64,000 bases of DNA from Quercus robur (GCF_932294415.1 NC_065535.1:24392782-24456781), one strand, 5' to 3'. Positions 10,915-21,120 are shown, counted from the stretch's first letter. Program-made: numbers and translations. The notes: generated by a model from the letters alone, not told the origin.

Positions 10915-12428
10915 GGCGAAAACTACATTTTTGTCCCTACATTTTCACGCAATTCCACTTTGGTCCCTAACTTTTATGACCACCGCTTTTAGTCCTTATC
11001 CTGAAAAACGCGTCTCGTTTTTGTCCCTGCCATTACATCAGATACAAAAAATGCACACATGGCAAACAGAGTGCACTGTTGGCACACTAAAAGCTGCCGT
11101 GGCCATTAAAATAATAATAAAAAATGTTATTTGGCATTAAAAAATGCCACGTCAGCATCTTAATTTAAAAAAATTAATTTATTAATTTTAACTAAATAAA
11201 AAAAATCAAAACAGAAATAAAAATCAAAATTCACAAGAAAAAAGATCTAAAAGTATCTTGACCAAGAACACCAATCCAGACTTAAGATCTCAAAATTAAA
11301 AACCAAAAATCACAAACCCAGAAACATAAACACAAACCCAGCAACAGATCAACCAAACCGAATCCTTCACCACCCAAAACTGAATCCTCCCACAACCTCT
11401 TCCCACACTTCCTCTCATTCACTGAGCAACTAATAACACTATCAGGAAACTTGGGCAGCCATTTGGGCACATGGGAAGAAGAAGAAGAAGCCCAGGAAGG
11501 AATGGAAGTAATTTGTAGGCATGGGATTGGCTTGGCAAATGGGATTTCGTCATTGAAGGAGACGAAGTCAGCGAGGTCTCTGATGATTCCTCCTCTGGAG
11601 GAAGAGATGAAGAAGAGAGTGGAGGTATGGAGAGTAACGAGGTGGTGGAGGGCAAGTATGAGGTCCAGCAGGTTCGACTGCGTGCGGTTGGAGGTGTTGG
11701 CCAAGGAAGAGGCCGACTTGGCTATGGCCTTGAGGTACTTGGTGGCCACCATGGTCAAAGCGTTGAGTGCGGAGAGCTGGGTGGCCTTGTACCCCACTGA
11801 CTGGCAGATCTGCGAGACTGCTATTTTGGGTATGGCGAATGAGAACTCTGATGGGTTTTGGGGTTCTTCTTGATGAAGATGAAGATGGGTTTTTGGTTTT
11901 GAAGGAGGCTTTGCTTTCATGGTGATTTGTTGTTGCAGAAGTAGAGGATGAAGAAGAAGGTATCAAACCCTAGGCCTCCTTTTTAATAGGGGAGATTTTA
12001 CTTTTGGTTGATCTGTTGCTGGGTTTATGGTTTTTGGTTTTCAATTTTGAGATCTTAAGTATGGGTTGGTGTTCTTGGTGTTCTTGTTCAAGATTCTTTT
12101 AGATCTTAATTCATGTGAATTTTTATTTTTATTTTTATTTTTGTTTTGATTTTTTTTTATTTAGTTAAAATTAACAAATTAATTTTCTAAATTTAGATGC
12201 TAATGTGGCAAATAACATTTTTTATTATTATTTTAATGGCTACGTCAACTTTTAGTGTGCCAACAGTACACTCCCTTTGCCACGTATGCATTTTCCATCT
12301 CTAATGTAACAGCAGGGACAAAAACGAGATGTGTTTTTCAATATAGGGATTAAAAGAGATGAAAATAAAAGTTAGGGACCAAAGTGGGAATTACATGAAA
12401 ATATAAGGACGAAAATGAGGTTTTCACC
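10915..12428. mobile_element. Inner Pack-MULE carrying a TAF8-like gene fragment, nested in the outer element
   Basis: A 1514-bp element with inverted arms at 10915-11359 and 12007-12428. It begins GGCGAAAACTACATTTTTG, and the right end read inward begins GGTGAAAACCTCATTTTCG. The 9-bp target duplication TTTAATTTT is perfect (10906-10914 and 12429-12437). Removing the element restores a continuous left arm of the outer element, which matches the outer right arm across the junction. The arms resemble those of the outer element, so both belong to one family. The centre (about 11360-12006) is a captured host gene piece on the minus strand. Confidence 0.9.
11282..11920 (-). CDS. Captured TAF8-like (Bromo_TP histone-fold) gene fragment, 212 codons, open frame
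   Basis: The minus-strand frame starts at Met 11920 and is open for 212 codons. Residues about 27-130 resemble the Bromo_TP histone fold of plant TAF8-type TFIID subunits: KIAVSQICQSVGYKATQLSA, then SNRTQSNLLDLILAL, then RDLADFVSFNDEIPFAKPIP, the hallmark Pro-rich end of that block. TAF8 pairs through this fold with another TAF inside TFIID in the nucleus. The C-terminal 50 residues or so read into the transposon arm and are unlike TAF8, so the product would be a chimera. No intron remains in the piece. Whether it is expressed is unknown. The family call is fairly safe; TAF8 versus another Bromo_TP gene is less so. Confidence 0.7.
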   Translation of the reverse strand: MKAKPPSKPKTHLHLHQEEPQNPSEFSFAIPKIAVSQICQSVGYKATQLSALNALTMVATKYLKAIAKSASSLANTSNRTQSNLLDLILALHHLVTLHTSTLFFISSSRGGIIRDLADFVSFNDEIPFAKPIPCLQITSIPSWASSSSSHVPKWLPKFPDSVISCSVNERKCGKRLWEDSVLGGEGFGLVDLLLGLCLCFWVCDFWFLILRS

Positions 12429-12664
12429 TTTAATTTTTTATAAAAAGCCATGTCAAACAATTTAAACCAAAAAAGAAAATAAGTTAAAAACAAAACTTTT
12501 TTTTTTTTTTTTTACTTTCATTATGTTTTCGTAAGAACTAAAGTTGTTCTTCGTGTTCTTCCTAAATCCATGAAATAAACCAATCTCTAGCAAACCCTAA
12601 ATCCAAATCCAACAACAAAATCTACTCCATCAAATCCAGAAAAACAAGAAATAAATCCAAGAAA

Positions 12665-13165
12665 CTAAACCAAACCATAAATAAATCGCAAAAATAAACT
12701 CATAAACCCAATAACCAATTCAATCTCTAGCAAACCCATAAAACCAAAATTTTTCTTCAGAAAGAAACATACAAAAAAAACCCATAAAAACAAACAACTC
12801 AACATTCTCTCCAAAAAAAAAAAACAAAAACACAAACAAACCCAAAGTTTGTGTGGCGGAGGTGGCAGGGAAGAGGAGTCAACAATGCTACACTGGCGAG
12901 GACTACGGGTGGAGGAATTGTTTGGGGAAGGGTTCGAGAAGTTTGTTTTGGCCTTAGCATTGCGGAACTCGCGAGTTGCGGCGTCGTAGGCACGCGCCAC
13001 CTCTTCGGCTGTGTCAAAAGTGCCGAGCCAGACTCAGGTCTTCTTCCCCGAGTCGCGAATCTCAACTGCGTAGCAACCCCATGGACGCTTCCTCACGCCT
13101 TTGTATCGGATCTCCTTAGAGTTCAGATCCAGGTTGACGGAGCCGAATCTGTCTTTGGGAGCCAT
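12665..13165 (-). pseudogene. Captured AP2/ERF transcription factor fragment with a stop in the DNA-binding domain
   Basis: Reading from Met at 13165, the frame gives MAPKDRFG, then an AP2/ERF domain ([12 protein letters not shown]...EIRDSGKKT, stop, [19 protein letters not shown]) and a short NFSNPSP tail. The TGA at 13034-13036 stands where ERF proteins have Arg (KKTRVWLG), a CGA-to-TGA transition at a CpG. The rest of the domain is intact, including YRG-like and RAYD elements, but the Arg and Ala usual at RWPWGRYAAEI are changed to Cys and Val. Homology ends near 12842; the remainder reads into the transposon arm. The C-terminal part of the parent (an EAR motif in many ERFs that begin this way) is absent. 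ERF proteins bind GCC-box promoters. This copy cannot make a complete domain. Confidence 0.85.
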
Positions 13166-13265
13166 TTGGGTTTGTAAAAGTTTTGGAGATTTGGATTTGT
13201 TTGGAATAAGAAGTGAAAGAGTCAAAAATAGTGTTTAAGGAAAGGAAGGAAGTGAGGGTGTGGGT

Positions 13266-13273
13266 TTTTATAG
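13266..13273 (-). promoter_or_regulatory. TATA box captured with the ERF fragment
   Basis: On the minus strand CTATAAAA lies about 100 bp before the ERF start codon, followed by a C/T-rich leader. The capture therefore took promoter, leader and N-terminal coding sequence as one block. Confidence 0.5.
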
Positions 13274-14001
13274 AGGCAGGTTAGAGAGAGAGAGTGTGTG
13301 TTTAAAAACTACGCTCCTTTTGGACAATTGTTGTGTATAGAGTAAGCAGGATGTGGCTTCTGAAGCACAAACCAGTTGGGTTAGATTCAGAACGTGGAGT
13401 TTTTTGTTTTTGAAGAAAAATTTTGGGTTTTTGGGTTTGCTAGAGATTGAATTGGTTACTGGGTTTATGGGTTTATTTCTTCAAGTTATTTATGGTTTGG
13501 TTTGGTTTCTTCGATTTATTTCTTGTTTTTCTAGATTTGATGGAGTAGATTTGGTTGCTGGATTTGGATTTGGGGTTTGCTAGAGATTGGTTTATTTCAT
13601 GGATTTAGGAAGAACACGAAGAACAACTTCAATTCTTACGATAAAATAATGAAAGTAAAAAAAAAATATATATATATATATATATTTTAAGTTTTGTTTT
13701 TAAATTTATTCTCTTTTTTGGTTTAAATTGTCTGACATGGCTTTTTATAAAAAAATTAAAATGCTGATGTGGCATATAAAAATGCCAAATAATATTTTAA
13801 TCGTCACATCAGCGTCACGTCAGCTAATAGGGTGTTCCATCTGCCACCTAGGACTTTGCCATTAGGCACTAATTGTAAGGACAAAAACGAGATCACTTTT
13901 TTTATTTTAGGGACTAAAAGCGGTGAAAATAAAATATAGAGACCAAAGTGGGAATCACGTGAAAAAGTAGGGACGAAAATGGGTTTTTCGCCTTTTATTT
14001 T

Positions 14002-15415
14002 TAGCTTCAACTATAGTACACCAAATACATAAATATCTAATGGATTTATCATTATAATAATTATTATTATTAAGCAAACCTACTACCATGTGTCATCTAA
14101 AAAAAACTTTGTATTATTAACAATAATAATTAAAAATAATATCAATGTATAATGAATTTTAAAAGATAGCATTTTAACTAAAATTTAAGGATCAAAGATA
14201 TTTAAATGAGTTTTTCAAAAAAAAAAAAGATATTTAAATGAGATGTCTTATAATTTATAAATACATTTAATAAATTGTGTGCACTTCAACTTTTACTAAC
14301 ATGAGTTTTACACTTCATCATTATAACTAAATTTGAGCTCTTTATAAAATAATGGTAATCTCAAGACGGTACACTGGTACCGAAATATTTCATTTTACTG
14401 ACTAAACTGGTACAATCTCCAGTACAAAATTGACTATTTTGATATGAAGAGAATCATTACCAAGATAGCCAACACATCAAAATGGAAAGAAACTTACGGC
14501 GACCAGAAATAAAAGGTGAATAGAATCTCATTGGTGAAAGCTTTGGCTTGCCCAAGCTCCTTCACACAAAAATTAAATTTAAGAAAACAATTATATAGTA
14601 GGTACATTACTGATTAGCCACAAACAAGAAGAAAATATAAAATTAATTGATACAAATTCGAAGGAGAAAGAAGTCAACGATCTAATACATTGCAATGACC
14701 AATGTAGATATTTGAACTCCTTAGATAGTCAACCCATATAAGTACTATATAGGGTGAATTATATGTAAGAGTAAATTAATTTGATGATAAGGCGCATGTC
14801 ATAAGTTAGAGGTTTAACGGGGATATAATTGCATATCTTTAAGTGTTTTATCAAATTGGTCAATTAGATAAGTAGTTTTTTAATGTGACTCCTACTTTAA
14901 TGAACAAGTAAAGATTAAAGTAAATTAGAAATCTAGTCATTTTAACTGAACTAGAAGTATACATCAAAAGAGTCAAAAGAGAGAAACCAATACTACATAG
15001 AATTACTATTTATTGAATCTCGAGATAATTGCATCAATGGATCTCGTCTTATGACTATTTAATTATTTGTAGTTGTTAAATGCTTAACAACATAAAGAAA
15101 TTATTAATTTACATCTATACATACCTCTATATATATATATATATATATATAAATATATATGATTTATTTAGCCTGCCATTTGAACATTGTAAAACACTTG
15201 GAAAATTTACCAAACAATTTGAGTGCATGTTACTAAAAGATTTTGTCGTTACCATTGGTGGTATCTGACACGGGAGGTTCCTCCTCATTCACGTTCAGCA
15301 CAGCATCCATCTATAGACTATAAACTGTCTGTAACTTTGTATTCCTATCTATTTTTGTCTTTCCCTTTTCTCTTATTTCGATCTCGCTGGCGATAAGCTG
15401 TAAGCCTTCTTCTAT
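14002..15415. other. AT-rich spacer without recognised genes
   Basis: Nothing coding is supported. It includes AAT/ATT-rich stretches, an A run at about 14219-14229 and an AT run at 15129-15151. Confidence 0.5.
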
Positions 15416-15566
15416 GTCCACAATATTTTCACAATAAATTTTATTTGGTAGGTTATTGTTAACTATTATTGGTAGATAGAAAATAATTTCAATGGTGGGT
15501 TCAAATTAGAATCAGTAATAACTTAATTAACATATAAGATTTGTTGTGAAAATGTTGTACATGTAA
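15416..15566. mobile_element. Hairpin MITE, copy 2
   Basis: Same family as 10295-10434: the left end CCACAATATTTTCACAATAA is complementary to the right end TTGTTGTGAAAATGTTGTAC, with a similar TTATTGTTAACTATTATTGG interior. It is more diverged and slightly longer than copy 1. No coding capacity. Confidence 0.65.
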
Positions 15567-15837
15567 CACTTCTAAAAAAAAAAAAGCAATACACAAAAAA
15601 CTTTATAACATTTTTCACAACCATTGAGTTGAGAATCTTTTACTAGTTCTCATCTACCACTAACATTACATTAATTTTTATTTACTACTATAAATCTGCC
15701 TCATCAATAGATGTGAAAAGTCTTGTCAAATTTTTTGTGTTCATAAACTTTCTTCAAAAAAAAAAAAAATCTATGTGGTTAATTAGTAATTTTGCATCTA
15801 AACGCAAGAGATTAGAGTTTAAATTATATATGTGCGC

Positions 15838-15963
15838 ATTTGGATATCGCTTATTTTGTTCAAAATTGAAAACTGAAAACTGAAAACAATAAAAAAATCA
15901 TTTCCGATGACCGGAGCCTATATATTTCACAATCTTGGACGCAGACGCCAATCCAAACGGGGC

Positions 15964-15965
<2 letters not shown>
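15838..15965. mobile_element. Short MITE of the TTTGGAT / ATCCAAAC family, copy A
   Basis: Starts GCATTTGGATATCGCTTATT and ends CCAATCCAAACGGGGCC, giving inverted ends. Its AAAACTGAAAACTGAAAAC stretch is the complement of the CAGTTTTCAGC-type segment near the right end of the 18470 copy, so this copy is in the opposite orientation and internally shortened. An AT run follows directly. Confidence 0.55.
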
Positions 15966-16000
<35 letters not shown>

Positions 16001-16384
16001 ATCTGAATTTAGCTCCAAAATGCATCATGTCATCCTTGATTATTGATAAATACAAAAATGATATTAATAGTAGATTCAAATAAAAACTAATAAAAAAATT
16101 TCAAATTGTATTATTAAAAATATTATAAAATAATATATGACTCATTAGTTGATATCAAATTGTGTAAAAGAAAAATCAGTTAGAACTTTTATACGTTTTC
16201 ACGCCATGATTTTCGGTTGTCTTATTGTTAGGGTTGGTGGTAGGGCAGAGGAAATGGACTGTCCAGCGGCGCAGGAGTCATGAAGACCTACGGGTCAACG
16301 AGTCGTTGGCCCATTGCACGAAATATTCTCCTTAATTAACGCAATAATTTCTCTTATATAAGGCAAATAGTTATCTCAATATAC

Positions 16385-16422
<38 letters not shown>

Positions 16423-16439
16423 CTTAACTACTGTTCATA

Positions 16440-16703
16440 ATGTGCGGTTTGGATTGGGCTGCGTTTACAAGTTTGCGTGTTTTTTTTTTTTTTCCTTTTT
16501 CCTGCACTTGTATCCGTTTTTAGAGACAAAATTCAATGAACGGTATGTGTACTGTTCATGCACTCACTGTAATAGTACTGTTCACTTGGGATCCATAACT
16601 ACTTTATTAAAAATGGGTTCCATAATACTATTCAAACATTTAAAAATTATTTTATTACAGTATTTTCAGTTTTAACAAAAATAAGTTCAATCCAAACGGA
16701 CCC

Positions 16704-16708
<5 letters not shown>
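16440..16708. mobile_element. MITE of the TTTGGAT / ATCCAAAC family, copy B
   Basis: Begins GCGGTTTGGATTGGGCTGCG and ends AAGTTCAATCCAAACGGACC. Interior phrases GTACTGTTCA, AAATGGGTTCCA and TTTAAAAATTATTTTATTAC recur in the 18470 copy. It is a roughly 270-bp non-coding element flanked by AT microsatellites on both sides. Confidence 0.65.
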
Positions 16709-16745
<37 letters not shown>

Positions 16746-16994
16746 TTGTCATTACATTTGTAAAGGAAATTATTAGATACTTTTAGAATATCATAAATAT
16801 ATGGTCCTCCCTCTCACATGAAATCTCATCATGAATTTAATTACTAGGAGTCACCATTCATGTAAGAAAAGAGAGAACACATTTATGGTACTTCAGGAGT
16901 ACACAATAATTTACTTGTAGCCCTTAAAAAAAAAAATCCTGTTACCAGCTGTTGAATCACATCTTAACTGTTGAATCACATCTTAACTACTGTT

Positions 16995-17031
<37 letters not shown>

Positions 17032-17122
17032 TTTGTCATTACATTTGTAACCAGTTACCAACTGTTGAATCACATCTTAACTAGTGTTCATTGTTGTCCT
17101 AAAACCAAATTAGATCCACAGC
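16709..17122 (+). promoter_or_regulatory. Upstream region of the EG45-like gene with repeated segments
   Basis: Three copies of GTTGAATCACATCTTAACT start at about 16951, 16970 and 17064. TGTCATTACATTTGTAA occurs at about 16747 and 17033. These show a local duplication immediately upstream of the start codon. AT runs at about 16705-16741 and 16999-17026 could supply TATA function, but no single TATA box stands out. Confidence 0.5.
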
Positions 17123-17978
17123 ATGCACAAGGTTCAACTTTTCTCTCAAAGCCTATTTGTAATTCTGGCAGTGCTGATTTATCTCTCTCAACTCTCTCTT
17201 GCTGATGTTGGCACATCTGCCCACTACAGAACCCCATATTTACGTAAGTAGCATTCGATAAATGTGGCTTCAAAAATAACTTCCATAACAGTTTTTCAAA
17301 ACTTTGAACTATGTTTTTTTTGTTCCTTTTACACAGCCACAGCCTGCTATGGAAACAATGCAGCACAGTTCCCTTCAAGCAACCTCTTCGCGTCGGCCGG
17401 CGAGGGGATATGGGACAATGGTGCTGCATGTGGGAGGCAGTATTTGGTGCGGTGCATAAGCGCGGCTCACCCTAGAACTTGCATTCCAGGCCAAACAATT
17501 CAAATAAGGATCGTTGATCGTGCACTCAGTTCAGTTTCTAGGCCTTCCCGGCATGGTGCTACCATTGTTCTTTCTAAAACTGCATTTGGGATGATTGCCA
17601 AACCTTCAGCCTCATGTATTAACATAGAATTTCAGCAGTGAGTCTCTATTAATACCTTTTCTTCATTTACTCTTTTTCCTCATTAGTTCTCATCTTTCTG
17701 GTTTTAAGTTTTCCTTTGTAACCAAACTTTGGGTGTGTTAGGAAAACACTATAACAAAATAATTTTTAAATATATGAACAGTGCTATAGGACCTAAATTT
17801 ACTTAAAAATCTATATTTTGCTGAATTTGGTGAAAAAGTAAATAATACCCATAAGAACCACTAAAAAACACAAAATGCACCGATTAGGCAAAACGCTCCA
17901 TCCAAATGCAAGCTTTGTCAAAGGGGGATACTGAATTATTCTTGACTTTGAAATTTTTATTTAATGTGCAGGGTTTGA
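17123..17978 (+). CDS. EG45-like / plant natriuretic peptide-type secreted protein, three exons, intact
   Basis: Exons 17123-17243, 17337-17637 and 17972-17978 join at GT-AG introns of 93 and 334 bp into a 142-residue protein. The tiny last exon supplies the final Val and the stop, completing the usual family ending EFQQV. Residues 1-27 form a hydrophobic signal peptide ending LSLA before DVGT. The mature part is a double-psi beta-barrel like expansin domain 1: TACYGNN, GIWDNGAACGRQYLVRC, then IVDRA and TIVLSKTAFGMIA. These proteins are apoplastic and lack the expansin C-terminal domain; plant natriuretic peptides of this group affect water and ion balance. The usual Cys after IVD is absent here. 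Length and exon structure are normal, so I regard it as a functional gene. An intronic MITE sits in intron 2. Confidence 0.9.
17738..17911. mobile_element. Diverged MITE in intron 2 of the EG45-like gene
   Basis: Contains AACACTATAACAAAATAATT, GAACAGTGCTATAGGACC and ATCCAAATGC. These match the complement or interior of the 16440 and 18470 copies in a decayed form. It makes up about half of the intron. Confidence 0.5.
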
Positions 17979-18170
17979 CTATTTGAAACACGGCTGGAGA
18001 CAAAGGGATTAAGGGGGGCAATTGCTATTACTTCTCTTCCTGCCAATGGTTTGCTATTTCAAGTGTGGCTATTGATGCGGTTTTATAGTTACCTTACACG
18101 ATTTTGTGGTATATGTATTGTTTTACGTAAAAGGCAAAATGTATGCCTAGCTAGCATGCTACCTATTACC

Positions 18171-18176
18171 AATAAA
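18171..18176 (+). terminator. Poly-A signal of the EG45-like gene
   Basis: AATAAA lies 193 bp past the stop codon, with T-rich and GT-rich sequence following. This is a plausible 3' end for the gene. Confidence 0.5.
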
Positions 18177-18469
18177 ATTTGCATTCTCAATTTATTAGTA
18201 TATTACCTTTTTGGTAAGTATGAATCTATTTTGTTGTTTACATTGTTAATAAGCGGTTATCATAGTTGTATAATAAACATATTTAGTGTCTGATTGACAT
18301 CAATTTATAAGCTCAATTTTTAGTTCTTTAAAAAAAATAATTATGTACAATTTTTTAAAACTTCGCTTTTCCCGCATTTTCTTATTTTTTCAACGTACAA
18401 GTATATTTTAGCACACTTTCAGTAAAAAAAAATTAAAAAAAGCTAGATAGGTTCCCAAATAGACACTTA

Positions 18470-18795
18470 ATGAGCATTTGGATTTGCGTTTTCTCCCCCT
18501 ACGTTTGCGTTTTTTTTTTTTTTTTTTTTTTTTTAGCGCCTCTGGCACTATTCATGGGACATGAACAATGCATTTAGGCTTATGAACAATAACCCACATT
18601 ATTCATGCACGCGGATTACACTGTACAATAGACATTGTGCATTATTCACGCACAGTTCACGGGACTCACAACTTCTTTGTTCAAAAAAAAATTTTTAAAT
18701 GGGTCCCACGGTATTAGTTACACATTTAAAAATTATTTTGCTATAGTGTTGTCAGTTTTCAGCAAAATAAGTTGTATCCAAACGGACCTTTAGTA
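18470..18795. mobile_element. MITE of the TTTGGAT / ATCCAAAC family, copy C
   Basis: Begins GCATTTGGATTTGCGTTTTC and ends AAGTTGTATCCAAACGGACC. The middle has repeated ATTCATGCACG/ATTCACGCAC phrases and AAATGGGTCCCACGG. At about 325 bp it is the longest family member here. The long T run near 18511-18534 is internal. No coding capacity. Confidence 0.65.
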
Positions 18796-19055
18796 TGCAT
18801 TTAGCATCTTTTTATTTAGCTTCTTCTCATTTAGCTTATTATTGATTTTTTTTTTTTTGGTTAAAAGCGTGTTAAAAATTAAAATATACTTTTTTAAAAT
18901 AATTTAAAATATACTTATACTTTGAAAATTAAAGTAAGATAAAGTGAGAAATTTGACATTTTAACAAGTACATAAAAGTTAAAAATTATCTAAATAAGTT
19001 GAACACAAGCAAACACTTACTTTCAAACGTGACATTTAAGCAAACACGATTTTTA

Positions 19056-19095
<40 letters not shown>

Positions 19096-19324
19096 CTAGA
19101 ATGTAATATATTTTATCAATGTCTTAAAACCATTTAAATAAATAAAACAAAAGGAAGAGAAGAAGAATCAAAAGTGGGTTAATTTATGACGTGTGTGGGC
19201 CTTGGAGATCACCACGTTTGCCTTGATTGTGCAGGCTTGGTACCAATTCAATTATGACGCGTGCAGATAATATATTATGACGTGTGTGGACCTAGGAGGC
19301 TAGGAAAGCTGCCATAATGCTTCT

Positions 19325-19381
<57 letters not shown>

Positions 19382-19444
19382 GAAGAAGGAGGAGGAGGAG
19401 GAGGAAATCTGCCATAATGGGCGGGCTTGATACTCAATTACTCA
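18796..19444. repeat. Spacer with microsatellites
   Basis: An AT run at about 19057-19094 and a compound repeat at about 19326-19405 (long A run, then AAAGA units, then GGA units). TTATGACGTGTGTG recurs at about 19184 and 19276. No gene is seen. Confidence 0.7.
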
Positions 19445-19527
19445 ATGATTTGCAGGGGAAAATGGGCTGCCCTTATTTTGTAAAAAATATAGTACAATCT
19501 CTTTATTTTGAAACTATTAAGTACTAT

Positions 19528-19627
19528 TGTGGTAGGCATTACACCAGTGACCATTGAAAGGAATTTCTACTTCCATGGTAACGCAAACAAATATCCAACT
19601 CCATCTAGACGAATCTACACTTCATCA
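19528..19627 (+). repeat. 5' LTR remnant (last 100 bp of the LTR)
   Basis: Matches the end of the 3' LTR (25270-25387) from TGTGGTAGGCA to CTTCATCA, except for an 18-bp gap after CCATCTAGAC. It starts with TG and directly adjoins the ACTAT target duplication although the full LTR is about 700 bp. Confidence 0.85.
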
Positions 19628-19630
19628 GTC

Positions 19631-19648
19631 TGGCGCTGTCTATGGGAA
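19631..19648 (+). other. Primer-binding site
   Basis: TGGCGCTGTCTATGGGAA lies 3 bp after the LTR. It differs by two transitions from TGGCGCCGTCTGTGGGAA in the Tat element at 42129-57058. The sequence fits the tRNA-Arg-type primer site described for Tat/Ogre elements. Confidence 0.75.
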
Positions 19649-19708
19649 TTGTGACATTTTCGTGCTCTGATTCGAAAACGTAGTTTCTACCAACTTTTAT
19701 ATATTCAG

Positions 19709-21120
19709 ATGGAATCTAATCAGGACTCAGCAGCATTGGTTCAACAAGTCCAAGCTCTAGTGGCCACCATTGAAGATCTCACTAGGCAGAATCAGGAAAT
19801 GAGGCTGCGGCTTCAACAGGAGGAGAATCGGTCCAAAGCCAATTAGGAGGATGAGGGAGATAGCTGTAGAAGAAGTGACCGTCGAGGGTCTGCTACTCCA
19901 GATAAACAGAACTCAGATCTTCTTCGAGAGATGAGGAAGGAGGTGGACGAGTTGAGGAACGCCATTAAGGAGAAGACAAACCGGAGCCTGGATAGAATGG
20001 TTAGGGCAACAGACTCTCCCTTCACCACTACCGTCTTGGAGTGCCCAATGCCATCAAAATTTCGATTGCCCCAGCTTGAACCATTTGACGGACTTAAAAA
20101 CCCCCAGAACCACCTCAACACCTTCAAGACGACACTAGGCCTTCAACAGCCTCCTGATAAAATATTGTGTCGTTCCTTCCCTACCACTCTCAAAGGAGCT
20201 GTAAGGGAGTGGTTCACAAAGTTGCCAACTTCGTCCATCGATAGCTTCGAGCAGTTGAGCAACACCTTTTTGCGCCACTTCATCGGGGGACAACACCCCA
20301 AGAGGCCAACAGACCACTTGCTTACTATTAGACAAGGGGAGAAAGAAACTCTTAGGTCATACGTGAAATGATTCACGAGGGAGACCTTGGAGGTAGACGA
20401 AGCTGACGATAAAGTGCAGCTGACGACCTTTAAGGTAGGGTTGAAGTCTAGAGAATTCATGATGTCACTCGCGAAGAATCCTCCTACGACGATGGCAAAG
20501 ATGCTCTTGAAGGCACAGAAGTACATGAATGATGAAGAAGCACTAGCCACCATAAGAGACATAGAGAAGCCAACAGACAAGGGAAAGAAGGAGGACGATC
20601 GTAAAGGACAAAAAAGGAAGCGTCCAGATCGCCGAACCAGTGACGGGAGTAAACGGAGAGACGAAAAAACTCCTCAAAAAGCAAAATTCACTCCTTTAGT
20701 TATGCTAGTTGACAAGATTTTGGCACAGATTAAGGATGAGCATTACCTCAAATGGTCCAAGGCCATCACATTCGTCCTCTAATGTCCGAGACAAGAAGAA
20801 GTACTGCTAGTTCCACAAGGACCATAGTCACTACATAGAAGATTGCCGGGACCTGAAGGAACAGATAAAGGAATTGATACGGAAAGGAAAACTGCAGAAG
20901 TATATCAAGAAGAGAGAATCCAGCAGGTTCAGAGACGATGATAAAAACCAGCGCGAGTTTTCGCTCAAAGATGAGGATCACGTATCTCAACGACCACAAA
21001 CCATGATAGGGGAGATAAGGACGATCACAGGTGGGCCATCCACAGGTGGGTCATTCAGGTCTCTCAAGAAAGCATGTCAGAGGCAGGTGAACAGCGTGCA
21101 CATGACACCCCCGTTTAAAT
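19709..21120 (+). pseudogene. gag of the Tat-type element (19528-25387), interrupted
   Basis: One frame runs from Met 19709 to 20782 with stops at about 19844 and at 20369-20371. It encodes the retrotransposon gag core (PSKFRLPQLEPFDG...AVREWFTKLPTSSIDSFEQL). A frameshift near 20780 leads to a Cys-His knuckle (Phe-His-Lys-Asp-His followed by His-Tyr-Ile-Glu-Asp-Cys) and a basic region to 21120. The stop at 20369 replaces a likely Arg (CGA to TGA). Gag would form the particle shell in the cytoplasm; this copy cannot. Confidence 0.8.

Larger units (their letters stand above)
10662..13992. mobile_element. Outer Pack-MULE (Mutator-like, long inverted arms) carrying an AP2/ERF fragment
   Basis: The two ends are long inverted repeats. 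The right arm is 13405-13992. The left arm is split into 10662-10914 and 12438-12770 by a second element. The rejoined left arm (586 bp) and the right arm (588 bp) agree in length and order. Both ends begin GGCRAAAA when read inward. Flanks are TTTTTTTTT (10653-10661) and TTTTATTTT (13993-14001), a 9-bp duplication with one mismatch, as expected for Mutator-like elements. The unique centre, 12771-13404, is an ERF gene piece with its promoter. No transposase is present, so it is non-autonomous. Confidence 0.85.

Noticed and set aside
10859-11140. Plus-strand frame of 93 codons
   Set aside because: It lies across the boundary of the two Mutator-like elements and consists of arm sequence.
16383-19094. 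AT microsatellites as replication origins or matrix attachment sites
   Set aside because: Simple AT runs are common in this genome and nothing else supports such a role.
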